A stretch of 15,947 nt of DNA from Aquificaceae bacterium (GTDB lineage: Bacteria > Aquificota > Aquificia > Aquificales > Aquificaceae). A program made the translations under genes and the position numbers. Where the stretch lies: contig JANWYC010000007.1 of NCBI GenBank assembly GCA_025057245.1, positions 1 through 15,947 on the forward strand, read 5' to 3'. Every line of letters begins with the position of its first letter. Positions within the stretch are counted from its first letter, which is position 1. The notes under the pieces are model-generated. The model was not told where the DNA came from, did no database searches, and saw only the letters and a program-made list of their open reading frames with translations. Below are positions 8,094 to 15,947 of the stretch, one piece after another.

Positions 8094-8236
8094 ATGCACG
8101 ATTCTACGCAGTAATGGCTACGCAGTATTTCTGAAAAATTACTGCGGTTTAGCTATAAGCTCTTATGGAAAGGTCTTTATGGCTTTCCAATCTCTCACTA
8201 AGCGTGTTTGAAATGTTTTGTAAAACTTTACTTTTG
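8094..8236 (+). ncRNA. Candidate structured small RNA
   Basis: The stretch after the promoter-like sequence is dense in dyad symmetry. A perfect 9-base inverted repeat joins CGCAGTAAT (8107-8115) to ATTACTGCG (8138-8146). A 7-base stem joins TGGAAAG (8166-8172) to CTTTCCA (8183-8189). A weaker closing pairing of CACG (8097-8100) with CGTG (8203-8206) would bracket both. GTTTTGTAAAAC (8215-8226) followed by a T-rich run to 8236 could serve as a weak terminator, though its loop is only two bases. I do not recognise the family; 6S RNA was considered but not supported. The ends are guesses. Confidence 0.3.
8104..8146. repeat. Two direct copies plus one inverted copy of CGCAGTA
   Basis: CTACGCAGTA occurs at 8104-8113 and again at 8118-8127, 14 bases apart. 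The complement ATTACTGCG lies at 8138-8146. The third element can pair with the first (9 bases) or the second (7 bases), giving two mutually exclusive hairpins. Confidence 0.75.
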
Positions 8237-8329
8237 GCATCTTGCTTACAACCAACGTTTAATAAATCCTTCGCCTCTGATTGATAAGTGGTCTATAAGG
8301 CTTTATACGTAGTTCTAGCACTTAGTGCT

Positions 8330-9823
<1,494 letters not shown>

Positions 9824-9829
9824 CTAATC

Positions 9830-10903
9830 CTAACGCTTTATTATGCCACTTATCAGCTTAAAGAGCGTCCCTTCGCCCACGTTTACGCCCTCGTCCTTTA
9901 ACTCCCTTGCCAACTTTTCTAAAAGGCTTCTTACGCTCGAGCTAATGTTTTTGGGAACTTCAATGCGGAAGGTTATAACCAAGTTGCCAGCCCCAGAAGA
10001 GGCAGGAAAGCCTTTCCCTATTATGGTCTTGGTAGAACCGCACTCCGTGCCAGGCTGGACAAAAACTTCAAGCTCTTCACCGTCAAGAGCTCTCACTTTG
10101 GTAGTTCCACCAAGAACCGCCATGGGAAAGGATATGAACTTTTCCATGTGAAGGTCCTTTCCCACTTTTTTAAACACTTGATGTGGTTTTATGTCCACTC
10201 TCAAATACAGGTCTCCCGGTTCTCCACCTCTTTCGCCAGAGTGTCCAAAACCAGAGACCTTAAGCACGTCGCCCTCTTCTGAACCCGGTGGTATGCGTAC
10301 CCTAACCACGCTCCTTTTTGCCACCCTACCCCTACCACCACATACGGAGCATAGGTTTTTTATGATGTAGCCTCTACCTTTACAAACGGAGCAGGGTCTT
10401 GGAAAGTTAAACATACCACTTACCCTTCTACCAGAGCCTCCGCAGGCATGACATACTTCCTTCTGGAGCTCTCCTGCGTAACCTTTGCCCTCACAGTTGG
10501 GACAGTCCACCCATCTGTCATACTCTATGTCCTTCTCCGTGCCAAAGCCAGCTTCCTCAAGGGTTAGCTCTATTTTCAGTCTTATGTCCTGACCTCTCTT
10601 AGGCTTTGGAGCTCCCCTTATGCCTTGCCATACGCTCTCAAGAAAGTCTTGTATGTATTCCATAAAGTCTCTGTATCCTTTCTCATCGCCACTGTGAAGA
10701 ATTCTGTCGTATTCCCGCCTTTTTTCGTCGTCAGAGAGTATGTGATAGGCTTCGTTTATGTCTCTAAAGCGCTCCTTTGCTTCTGGGTCTGGGTTTAAGT
10801 CTGGATGCCACTCTTTAGCAAGCCTTCTGTAAGCCTTCTTGATATCTTCCTTGCTCGCCTTCCTGTCCACACCGAGTATTCTGTAGTAGTCTTTTATGGG
10901 CAT
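9830..10903 (-). CDS. dnaJ: Chaperone DnaJ (Hsp40), class A-like, no clear G/F region
   Basis: This is the 357-residue co-chaperone that delivers substrates to DnaK and stimulates its ATPase. The J domain is at residues 4-70 with the essential HPD at 33-35. Four zinc-finger repeats of CxxCxGxG follow at C134, C151, C171 and C185, then the two C-terminal beta domains that bind substrate. The usual Gly/Phe-rich linker is not evident: residues 71-106 contain only five Gly and few Phe, and form an acidic, helical-looking segment followed by a basic KPKRGQD. The protein is somewhat shorter than E. coli DnaJ (376). No dnaK or grpE is adjacent. The gene is divergent from argH. It could be one of several DnaJ paralogues. 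Confidence 0.93.
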   Translation of the reverse strand: MPIKDYYRILGVDRKASKEDIKKAYRRLAKEWHPDLNPDPEAKERFRDINEAYHILSDDEKRREYDRILHSGDEKGYRDFMEYIQDFLESVWQGIRGAPKPKRGQDIRLKIELTLEEAGFGTEKDIEYDRWVDCPNCEGKGYAGELQKEVCHACGGSGRRVSGMFNFPRPCSVCKGRGYIIKNLCSVCGGRGRVAKRSVVRVRIPPGSEEGDVLKVSGFGHSGERGGEPGDLYLRVDIKPHQVFKKVGKDLHMEKFISFPMAVLGGTTKVRALDGEELEVFVQPGTECGSTKTIIGKGFPASSGAGNLVITFRIEVPKNISSSVRSLLEKLARELKDEGVNVGEGTLFKLISGIIKR

Positions 10904-10904
10904 A

Positions 10905-10920
10905 ACCTTCGTTAATTATA
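10905..10920 (-). promoter_or_regulatory. Putative dnaJ -10 box and ribosome site
   Basis: TATAAT on the minus strand (10920-10915) ends 11 bases before the dnaJ ATG, predicting a leader of about 4 bases; a weak GAAGG at 10909-10905 lies between. It forms the left half of an 85-base divergent promoter region with argH. No CIRCE (HrcA) inverted repeat is present. Confidence 0.45.
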
Positions 10921-10952
10921 GCTCTAAGCACTGGTGTATTACAGTAGAACTT

Positions 10953-10982
10953 TTTACGGGAAAGCCCGCAGTGTTTTACAAT
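10953..10982 (+). promoter_or_regulatory. argH promoter, leaderless type
   Basis: TTTACG (10953-10958, four of six matches to TTGACA), 18 bases, then TACAAT (10977-10982, five of six to TATAAT). The -10 box ends exactly 6 bases before the chosen argH ATG at 10989, so the predicted start site coincides with the start codon. No ribosome site is present. No obvious arginine-repressor box is seen. Confidence 0.5.
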
Positions 10983-10988
10983 TTTTGT

Positions 10989-12365
10989 ATGCAAAAGCCT
11001 TGGGAAGGTCGCTTTAAAGAAAAGACGGAAGGCTTCGTGGAAAGGTTTACCCAGTCTGTAAGTTTTGACAAAGGCCTTGCACTTTGGGATATAAGGCAAA
11101 GCATAGCCCACGTAAAGACGCTTTTAAAAGCCGGCATCCTCTCAGAGGAAGAAGCGGAGAAGCTAATTCAGGGACTGAGTTCTATAGAGAGAGAGGTCTC
11201 TGAGGGTAGGTTTGCCTTTAGGCAGGAGCTGGAAGACGTTCACATGAACGTAGAGTTTCGGCTGACGGAGAAAGTGGGAGATGTGGGAGGAAAACTTCAC
11301 ACCGCAAGAAGTAGGAACGACCAAATAGCTACCGATGAAAGGCTATACATCAAGGACAACATACTATACATGTGTGGTCTTCTAAAAGAGCTAAGAAAAA
11401 CTCTCGTCCGCCTTGCGGAGAAAAGCGTAGAAGTAATAGCACCTTCTTACACTCACTTGCAAAGGGCTCAACCCATTAGACTGGCTCATTACTTTTTGGC
11501 GTATAGAGAGGCTTTTCTAAGTGATGAAAAGAGGTTTATGGATGCCTTTAGGTCTGCGGATGCTTTACCTTTAGGCTCTGGAGCGGTAGCGGGTGTGGAC
11601 TTTCCATTAGACCGGTTTTACACCGCTGAGCTCTTAGGCTTTAACCGAGTTTGCAGAAACTCCATGATTGCTACCGCAGACAGAGACTTTATCCTTGACG
11701 CACTCTACGCCTGTGCGGTGTGTGGAATGCACCTGTCTCGTTTAGCGGAGGACTTAATACTTTGGTCTACTGAAGAGTTTGGATTTGTGGACCTTCCAGA
11801 CAGGCTTTGCACCGGAAGCTCCATAATGCCACAGAAGAAGAACCCTGACGTTCTTGAGCTGATAAGGGGCAAGACTGGAAGGCTTTACGGAAACCTTATG
11901 AGCCTACTTACCACCTTAAAGGCTCTACCCATGTCTTACGACAGAGACCTACAAGAGGACAAAGAGCCTTTGTTTGACAGTTTAAAAACTCTCGCAGACT
12001 GTCTTGAGGGCGCAAGGTTAGTCCTTGAGGGTATGAACTTGAGGGCTAATAAGATGAAAAGCTTTAGCGGTGGCTTTACACTTATGACAGACCTCGCCAA
12101 CTACTTGGTGTTAAAGGGTCTTCCCTTCCGTCAGGCACACCACGTAGTGGGTTCTATAACCGCTTATCTTTTGGAAAAGGGCAAAAAGCCAGAAGAGCTC
12201 ACCATGGAAGAGCTGAGAAACTTCTCAGACCTTTTTGAGAAGGACGCTCTGAGCCTTCTTGACGCCTTTACCTCCGCAGACAGAAAAGTCGCTTACGGAG
12301 GAACATCAAAGGAGGACATACTCGAAAGAATACATGTGGCAAAAAGGGAGGAAGGTTTGATATGA
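10989..12365 (+). CDS. argH: Argininosuccinate lyase
   Basis: This 458-residue enzyme splits argininosuccinate into arginine and fumarate, the last step of arginine synthesis; it acts as a homotetramer. Superfamily motifs are clear: HTARSRNDQ at 104-112, THLQRAQP at 155-162 (His156), and the signature GSSIMPQKKNPD at 276-287 with the mobile-loop catalytic serine. The frame is open upstream to an ATG at 10896, but that would overlap dnaJ and add 31 residues unlike the family. MQKPWEGRFKE is the usual N-terminus, and the -10 box just before it supports this start. The stop overlaps the next ATG (ATGA). Confidence 0.96.
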   Translation: MQKPWEGRFKEKTEGFVERFTQSVSFDKGLALWDIRQSIAHVKTLLKAGILSEEEAEKLIQGLSSIEREVSEGRFAFRQELEDVHMNVEFRLTEKVGDVGGKLHTARSRNDQIATDERLYIKDNILYMCGLLKELRKTLVRLAEKSVEVIAPSYTHLQRAQPIRLAHYFLAYREAFLSDEKRFMDAFRSADALPLGSGAVAGVDFPLDRFYTAELLGFNRVCRNSMIATADRDFILDALYACAVCGMHLSRLAEDLILWSTEEFGFVDLPDRLCTGSSIMPQKKNPDVLELIRGKTGRLYGNLMSLLTTLKALPMSYDRDLQEDKEPLFDSLKTLADCLEGARLVLEGMNLRANKMKSFSGGFTLMTDLANYLVLKGLPFRQAHHVVGSITAYLLEKGKKPEELTMEELRNFSDLFEKDALSLLDAFTSADRKVAYGGTSKEDILERIHVAKREEGLI

Positions 12366-12586
12366 AAGTGATTCTAAGTTTTTTAGCACTAATAGTGGTA
12401 GCTGGTTTAGGAGGTATGATAGTCTTTCTTAACCAGCAAAAAGTCTCTTTAGTCCTTACGCCTCCGTTTAGAGGTATCTACTACACGCTTCCCGAGATGC
12501 CCTTCGGGTTGGTTGTGGTTCTCGCCCTTCTCACGGGTATACTTATAGGTTACATACTTTCCCTGTTAAGCAAGCTACTCAGGTAG
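12362..12586 (+). CDS. Small LapA-like (DUF1049) membrane protein
   Basis: This is a 74-residue protein with two membrane helices, about residues 3-23 and 48-70, separated by a short loop containing NQQKVSLVLTPP. This matches the layout of the LapA/YciS-type DUF1049 family: helix, a short strand with N-x2-x-V, then a second helix with a G-rich middle. E. coli homologues assist lipopolysaccharide assembly; the role here is only inferred. The start overlaps the argH stop by 4 bases, and GGAGGAAGG precedes it, so it is probably translationally coupled to argH. Confidence 0.75.
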   Translation: MKVILSFLALIVVAGLGGMIVFLNQQKVSLVLTPPFRGIYYTLPEMPFGLVVVLALLTGILIGYILSLLSKLLR

Positions 12587-12648
12587 GATTGGAGGTTCTC
12601 TCGCTACGAATACACAAAATAGTTCAAAACACTATATTTAATATAAGG

Positions 12649-13371
12649 ATGGCTATAGAGTATCAACCGCTTTACATAATGGCAAGTGGTATGCTTCTAC
12701 AACAGAGAAAGCTTGACACAATAACCAACAACCTTGCCAACTTAGACACGCCCTCCTTTAAAAAAGACCTTATGCTGGTAGCGGTGTGGGAAATACCCTT
12801 AGGTCAAAGGGTTCAAAACACAGACCCACAGAACCCTACTAATAACTTTGTCTACCCTATGGTGGAAAGGATACACACAGACCTTTCGCAGGGTGCTATA
12901 AGACAGACGGGTAATCCCTTGGATGTGGCCATAGAGGGTGCTGGCTTTTTTGCGGTAAGGAGAGAGGACCAAGTGCTTTATACCAGAAAGGGTAACTTCA
13001 GGCTTGACGCAGAGGGTTTTTTAGTAAATGAACTGGGCTACAGGGTGCTTGACCAAAACCTTAACGAGATAAGGTTAACCGATGAGCCTACCTTTGGAAG
13101 GGATGGCTCTGTGTTCGTAGGGGGAGCGCAGGTGGCTACCCTTGGTGTCTTTGAACTTCAAAACCCACAAAAGGCGGGTAGGGACCTCTTTACCGGACAA
13201 CCTCAGCAAGCTCAGAACTTTAGAATTATGCAAGGTTTCTTAGAGCTTTCCAACGTGAACCCAGTTCTTGAGATGGCTCATCTTATACAAACGCAGAGAG
13301 CTCACGAGATTTACTCTAACCTCATAAGGTCTTTGGATGCACTCCAAGAGAGGTTTAACCAAAGCTTTTAA
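12649..13371 (+). CDS. flgF: Flagellar basal-body rod protein, FlgF/FlgG family (probably FlgF)
   Basis: This axial protein belongs to the flagellar rod, secreted by the flagellar export system, hence no signal peptide. The N-terminal LYIMASGM and TITNNLANLDTPSFKKDL match the rod-protein signature; the central GAIRQTGNPLDVAIEGAGFF and YTRKGNF segments and the C-terminal SNVNPVLEMAHLIQTQRA helix are also typical. At 240 residues from ATG 12649 it is nearer FlgF than the longer FlgG, but the two are hard to separate by eye. An in-frame TTG at 12589 would add 20 residues with no family counterpart. A TATATT at 12633-12638 may be its -10 box. It is a lone flagellar gene among metabolic ones. Its stop overlaps that of the convergent nuclease. 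Confidence 0.85.
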   Translation: MAIEYQPLYIMASGMLLQQRKLDTITNNLANLDTPSFKKDLMLVAVWEIPLGQRVQNTDPQNPTNNFVYPMVERIHTDLSQGAIRQTGNPLDVAIEGAGFFAVRREDQVLYTRKGNFRLDAEGFLVNELGYRVLDQNLNEIRLTDEPTFGRDGSVFVGGAQVATLGVFELQNPQKAGRDLFTGQPQQAQNFRIMQGFLELSNVNPVLEMAHLIQTQRAHEIYSNLIRSLDALQERFNQSF

Positions 13372-13382
13372 AAAAGGCTTTT
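13361..13382. terminator. Possible two-way terminator over overlapping stop codons
   Basis: AAAGCTTTT (13361-13369) pairs with AAAAGGCTTTT (13372-13382), leaving one bulged G, and T or A tracts flank both sides. The stem is A/T-rich and the loop tight. It spans both stop codons and would be the only terminator candidate between the convergent genes. Confidence 0.35.
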
Positions 13383-14237
13383 CTGTGCGGTAGTGCCTGC
13401 TATGCTATCAAGCTCTTTTAAAAGGCTCTTCATCTGGAGCTCTTCAAACCTCTTCCTGAGGGCTTCCACGTTTGGGCTGTTTAGCCTAAGGTCCTTTTCC
13501 ACAAAATCAAGACCTTCTACGGGATGAAGCTTTAAAAGCTCAAGAGCAAGCTGTAGGCTTTCTCTGTTAGCCTCTGGGAATAAGTAGGAGAAGTCTTCCC
13601 AGTTTTTTAGTATATTCTCGACGCAGTGGTATTTTTCAAGTATTTTTAAACAGGTTTTGGGTCCAACGCCTTTTACTCCTTCTATGTTGTCCACCTTGTC
13701 CCCCGTTAAGGCTAAATAGTCTACTAAACGTTCTGGTTCAACGCCAAACTTTTCTTTTACCTTTTTCCTGTCAAAAACCTCACCGCTTATGGGGTTTATT
13801 ACCACAAGCCTATCGCTTACCAATTGCAGAATGTCTTTGTCTGGTGAGTAAACCTTTACAGAGAAGCCTTTCTCAAGAGCTTTCTGGCTTAGCGTGGCTA
13901 TTATGTCATCCGCCTCGTAACCTTCCACCTCGTATCTTTTTATACCCATAAGGTCAACGAGCTCTTTTATGACTGGTATTTGAACTTTGAGGGTGTCTGG
14001 CATGGGTGGCCTTCCTGCCTTGTATTCTTTGTAAAGGCTTTCCCTTTTTGTAGGCGCTGGCAGGTCAAAGGCTATGGCAAAGTAAACTGGCTTTTCCTTC
14101 TTTAGCAGAGCAAAAACCGCTTTCATAAAGCCGTATATACCATTGGTGGGGAAGCCATCTGACGTGGAAAGGGGAGGAAGGGCAAAAAAGCTTCTGTAGA
14201 GAAAGGCAGAGCCGTCAAGAAGATACAGCACCTTCAT
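13368..14237 (-). CDS. Stand-alone 5'-3' exonuclease (Pol I N-terminal domain type)
   Basis: This 289-residue flap/5' nuclease corresponds to the N-terminal domain of DNA polymerase I without the polymerase. It would remove RNA primers and flaps in lagging-strand synthesis and repair. The metal-binding acidic set looks complete: D8, E108, D110, D111, D133, D135, D180 and D183. The helix-hairpin-helix GVKGVGPKT is at 187-195. In Aquifex the Pol I polymerase is known to lack this domain, so a free nuclease is expected. The C-terminus is QKSLF, resembling the sliding-clamp binding pentapeptide QL[SD]LF. The start lies inside thiE (23-base overlap), with AAGG 6 bases upstream. It ends by sharing TTAA with flgF. 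Confidence 0.92.
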   Translation of the reverse strand: MKVLYLLDGSAFLYRSFFALPPLSTSDGFPTNGIYGFMKAVFALLKKEKPVYFAIAFDLPAPTKRESLYKEYKAGRPPMPDTLKVQIPVIKELVDLMGIKRYEVEGYEADDIIATLSQKALEKGFSVKVYSPDKDILQLVSDRLVVINPISGEVFDRKKVKEKFGVEPERLVDYLALTGDKVDNIEGVKGVGPKTCLKILEKYHCVENILKNWEDFSYLFPEANRESLQLALELLKLHPVEGLDFVEKDLRLNSPNVEALRKRFEELQMKSLLKELDSIAGTTAQKSLF

Positions 14238-14877
14238 GCATAACCTTCCTGTAATAACCTTTTATAGCCTCAACCAAACTCCTCGTAGCCTTCTCCACGT
14301 CCTCAAAACCCAGTATGGCTGAGACAACCGCCACGCCCTTTGCACCCGCCTGCATAACTTCCTGAACCCTGTAGTGAGTTATGCCACCTATGGCAACGAT
14401 GGGCTTTGATGTGAGCTTAACCGCCTGACGCAACCCCTCCAGACCCACCAGCTTGTAGTTTTTCTTAGTAGTAGTCTCGTATACAGAGCCAAAGCCTATG
14501 TAGTCTATGGGCAGATGCTCTACCTCTCTGAGTTTCTCCACGGAGTTAACCGAGTATCCTATGTAAATTCTGTCTCCTACCAACTTTCTTACCACGTCAG
14601 GTGGAATGTCTTGTTGACCCACATGCACGCCGTCCGCCTCCACCGCAAGGGCAAGGTCTACCCTATCGTTAACCACCAACTCCACACCGTGAGCTTTTGT
14701 GAGATCTCTCAAAACCAATAGCTCCTCATACATCTGCCTTGCAGGCTTGTTCTTAAAACGGTATTGAAGGGCGGTTATGCCACCTTTTATGGCAGACTCC
14801 ACCGTGGATATCAAGTCTCTGTCTTGAAAATACTGGTCGTCCATAACCAAATACAGGGTAAGGTTAGGTTTTCTCAT
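14215..14877 (-). CDS. thiE: Thiamine-phosphate synthase
   Basis: This 220-residue TIM-barrel enzyme couples the hydroxymethylpyrimidine diphosphate and thiazole phosphate to give thiamine phosphate. Visible motifs are QYRFK at 38-42, NDRVDLAL at 70-77, ADGVHVGQQD at 81-90, the GFGSVYETTTK phosphate loop at 128-138, and IGGI at 163-166. The start is taken as ATG 14877, since GGAGG (14891-14887) lies 9 bases before it; an upstream in-frame ATG at 14886 directly abuts that site and cannot use it. It precedes the 5' nuclease gene with a 23-base overlap. No thiamine riboswitch is recognisable in the short leader. Confidence 0.95.
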   Translation of the reverse strand: MRKPNLTLYLVMDDQYFQDRDLISTVESAIKGGITALQYRFKNKPARQMYEELLVLRDLTKAHGVELVVNDRVDLALAVEADGVHVGQQDIPPDVVRKLVGDRIYIGYSVNSVEKLREVEHLPIDYIGFGSVYETTTKKNYKLVGLEGLRQAVKLTSKPIVAIGGITHYRVQEVMQAGAKGVAVVSAILGFEDVEKATRSLVEAIKGYYRKVMHEGAVSS

Positions 14878-14886
14878 GTTTTGCAT

Positions 14887-14905
14887 CCTCCAGTAGCTAA
14901 TTATA
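14887..14905 (-). promoter_or_regulatory. thiE -10 box and ribosome site
   Basis: On the minus strand TATAAT (14905-14900) is followed by GGAGG (14891-14887), then 9 bases to the ATG at 14877. The predicted start site near 14893 gives a leader of about 16 bases, too short for a TPP riboswitch. The -35 is weak. Confidence 0.5.
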
Positions 14906-15007
14906 GTGGAAGATAGGCTAAATAAGAAATTAGCTTCGCCTCTTTGGTTTGGAGCTTTGCTCGTCTAACAAACTTTTTAAGGTCTTGGAAACTAATCATT
15001 CACTCTA

Positions 15008-15036
15008 TTGACAATTTTAGGCTTTTCTTGTAATCT
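15008..15036 (+). promoter_or_regulatory. Promoter before the TnpB-like gene
   Basis: A perfect TTGACA (15008-15013) is 17 bases from TAATCT (15031-15036, a poor -10). The start site would fall around 15043, 2 bases before the ATG at 15045, again leaving no room for a ribosome site. Confidence 0.45.
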
Positions 15037-15044
15037 ATCCTAAG

Positions 15045-15947
15045 ATGTTCAGGGCGATTGAAGTTTTTACAAACTTGACTGAAAGGAAGAAGGCAACCAT
15101 AAAGGAAGTTTTAACTTCCTACAGGAAAACCGCAAAGAAAATCGCAAGTTATCAGTGGAAGCTATTTTTTCCAAACAGGTGCTTTCAACAGAAAGGCTAA
15201 CGTAAAGCACGTTCAATCAGACCTATCAGAAAGATACAAATACACCGTTCAGTATCACGCAGTAGTGCCATTCTTGGAAAGCTTTATTTCTAACGTGCAA
15301 AACAGATTTAAAGAGATAGTTCTCAACTCTTCCTTACCAGAGAAGACAAAGAGAGTGCTTTTGTATCTTAACTCAAGAAGAGAATGGCTTTGGATAAGAA
15401 GTGAAAAAGCTTTGTGGATTGAAAGGAATACAAAGCATGAATACGAGATAACGCAAGAAGAAAGATTGCTGGCTAAGAAGATATTCAAGCACATTTTAAA
15501 AAGCTGGAGAAAACCAAGTTTTAAAAAGGTAAGCCTTCCACTTGATAGCAAGTGTGGGCTTTTGGAAAGTCTGAAGAAAGCCAAGCACTTTGACTACTGG
15601 ATAAGGCTCTCTACGAAAGAGAAGGGAAAGCCTGTCTATCTGCCTGTGAAACTTCATGGATACTTCCACTCAAAAGACGGAGAACTCACTGGACTAATTC
15701 AGGTATCAGAAGACGGCAGAATAAGGCTTGTGAAAGAAGTAGAGAGGAAAGAAGTAGAGAGGAAAAGCCTTGAACTTTCAGGAGAAGTAGCTCTGGACTT
15801 TGGCATGGATTATCTTTTCGCTACAGACAGAGGCGACCTACTCGGAAGAAGCTTTTACCAAACAGTCAGAAAATACGCCCAGAAAATAGATAAACTACAA
15901 AGAAACCTACAAAGACAGCAGATAAAGCCATTTCAAAGCAAAAGGTA
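15045..15947 (+). pseudogene. tnpB: TnpB-family (IS200/IS605-type) gene, frameshifted, 3' end outside window
   Basis: TnpB proteins are RNA-guided RuvC nucleases carried by IS200/IS605 and IS607 elements. The first frame (15045-15200) gives a lysine-rich N-terminus and stops at TAA 15198. The frame one base further on continues without a stop to the window edge. Dropping one T from the six-T run at 15165-15170 joins them smoothly (KLFFQTGAFNRKANVKH). The second part ends with a RuvC-I strand, VALDFGMDYLFATDRG, whose catalytic aspartate codon is 15796-15798. The Lys/Arg/Gln helix after it (KIDKLQRNLQRQ) is where TnpBs have LxxLQRxLSRK. About 300 codons are visible; RuvC-II, zinc finger and RuvC-III lie beyond the edge. 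No tnpA is seen upstream. It may be a pseudogene, a slippage-expressed gene or a sequencing error. Confidence 0.8.
15733..15762 (+). repeat. Tandem 15-base duplication inside tnpB
   Basis: AAAGAAGTAGAGAGG occurs twice head to tail at 15733-15747 and 15748-15762. It keeps the frame and encodes KEVER twice, just before the RuvC-I strand. Confidence 0.9.

Noticed and set aside
8317..8329. Palindrome AGCACTTAGTGCT just after the metG stop as a terminator
   Set aside because: Short, with almost no loop and no T-run on the metG strand; at best a weak hairpin or chance palindrome.
7866..8329. tRNA or CRISPR array in the long gap
   Set aside because: No T-loop GTTCGA-type motif or cloverleaf, and no regularly spaced repeats of CRISPR size.
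10896..10988. Longer argH start at ATG 10896
   Set aside because: It overlaps the dnaJ start, adds 31 residues unlike the family, and contains the argH promoter.
10904..10988. CIRCE or arginine-repressor operator in the dnaJ-argH divergent region
   Set aside because: GTGCTTAG resembles half of CIRCE, but no inverted partner exists; no convincing ARG box was seen.
12589..12648. TTG start at 12589 for the flagellar gene
   Set aside because: It adds 20 residues with no counterpart in rod proteins; the family N-terminus begins at ATG 12649.
14878..14886. Upstream thiE start at 14886
   Set aside because: The ribosome site GGAGG directly abuts it; spacing fits ATG 14877 instead.
14917..14934. 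GCTAA...TTAGC hairpin as the left end of the IS200/IS605 element
   Set aside because: The stem is only five bases and the right end is outside the window, so the element boundary cannot be fixed.
15255..15584. Minus-strand open frame of 109 codons opposite tnpB
   Set aside because: It is a shadow of the tnpB frame; the composition is Ser/Leu/Phe-rich without recognisable motifs.

Overview
The window looks like chromosomal DNA from a thermophilic member of the Aquificales (Hydrogenobacter/Thermocrinis/Aquifex-like). This is inferred from the protein set: a two-thioredoxin-fold disulfide oxidoreductase, a stand-alone Pol I-type 5' nuclease, a methionyl-tRNA synthetase without the C-terminal tRNA-binding domain, heavy AGA/AGG and ATA codon use, dense gene packing, and functionally mixed operons. 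No database search was possible.

Layout. (1) 1-4188, + strand: the tail of mreC (cut by the window edge), mreD, mrdA (PBP2) and murD, overlapping or 1-3 bases apart, form a cell-elongation and peptidoglycan operon. (2) 4283-5992, + strand: a three-gene operon of disulfide oxidoreductase, TPR protein and exported DUF3108-like protein, each start lying inside the preceding gene. (3) 5996-7853, - strand: argG then aroD, meeting the previous operon tail to tail with 3 bases between. (4) 7854-8329: the only long non-coding stretch. It holds the argG promoter, a G-poor segment, and a promoter-like TTGCAA-N17-TATAAT followed by nested inverted and direct repeats, which is a candidate small RNA. (5) 8330-10903, - strand: dnaJ then metG. 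(6) 10989-13371, + strand: argH, a small LapA-like membrane protein, and a flagellar rod protein (FlgF/FlgG family). (7) 13368-14877, - strand: thiE then a stand-alone 5'-3' exonuclease, whose stop codon overlaps that of the flagellar gene. (8) 15045-15947, + strand: the first part of a TnpB-family (IS200/IS605-type) gene with an apparent +1 frameshift in a run of six T, running off the right edge.

Most genes are housekeeping: cell wall, arginine and shikimate synthesis, translation, folding, thiamine, DNA repair. The less ordinary content is the candidate RNA locus at 8059-8236, the broken or slippage-dependent TnpB, the split Pol I nuclease ending in a clamp-binding-like QKSLF, and promoters placed so close to argG, argH and possibly metG that their transcripts should be leaderless. 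I saw no CRISPR array, tRNA, rRNA or obvious defence or secretion system.
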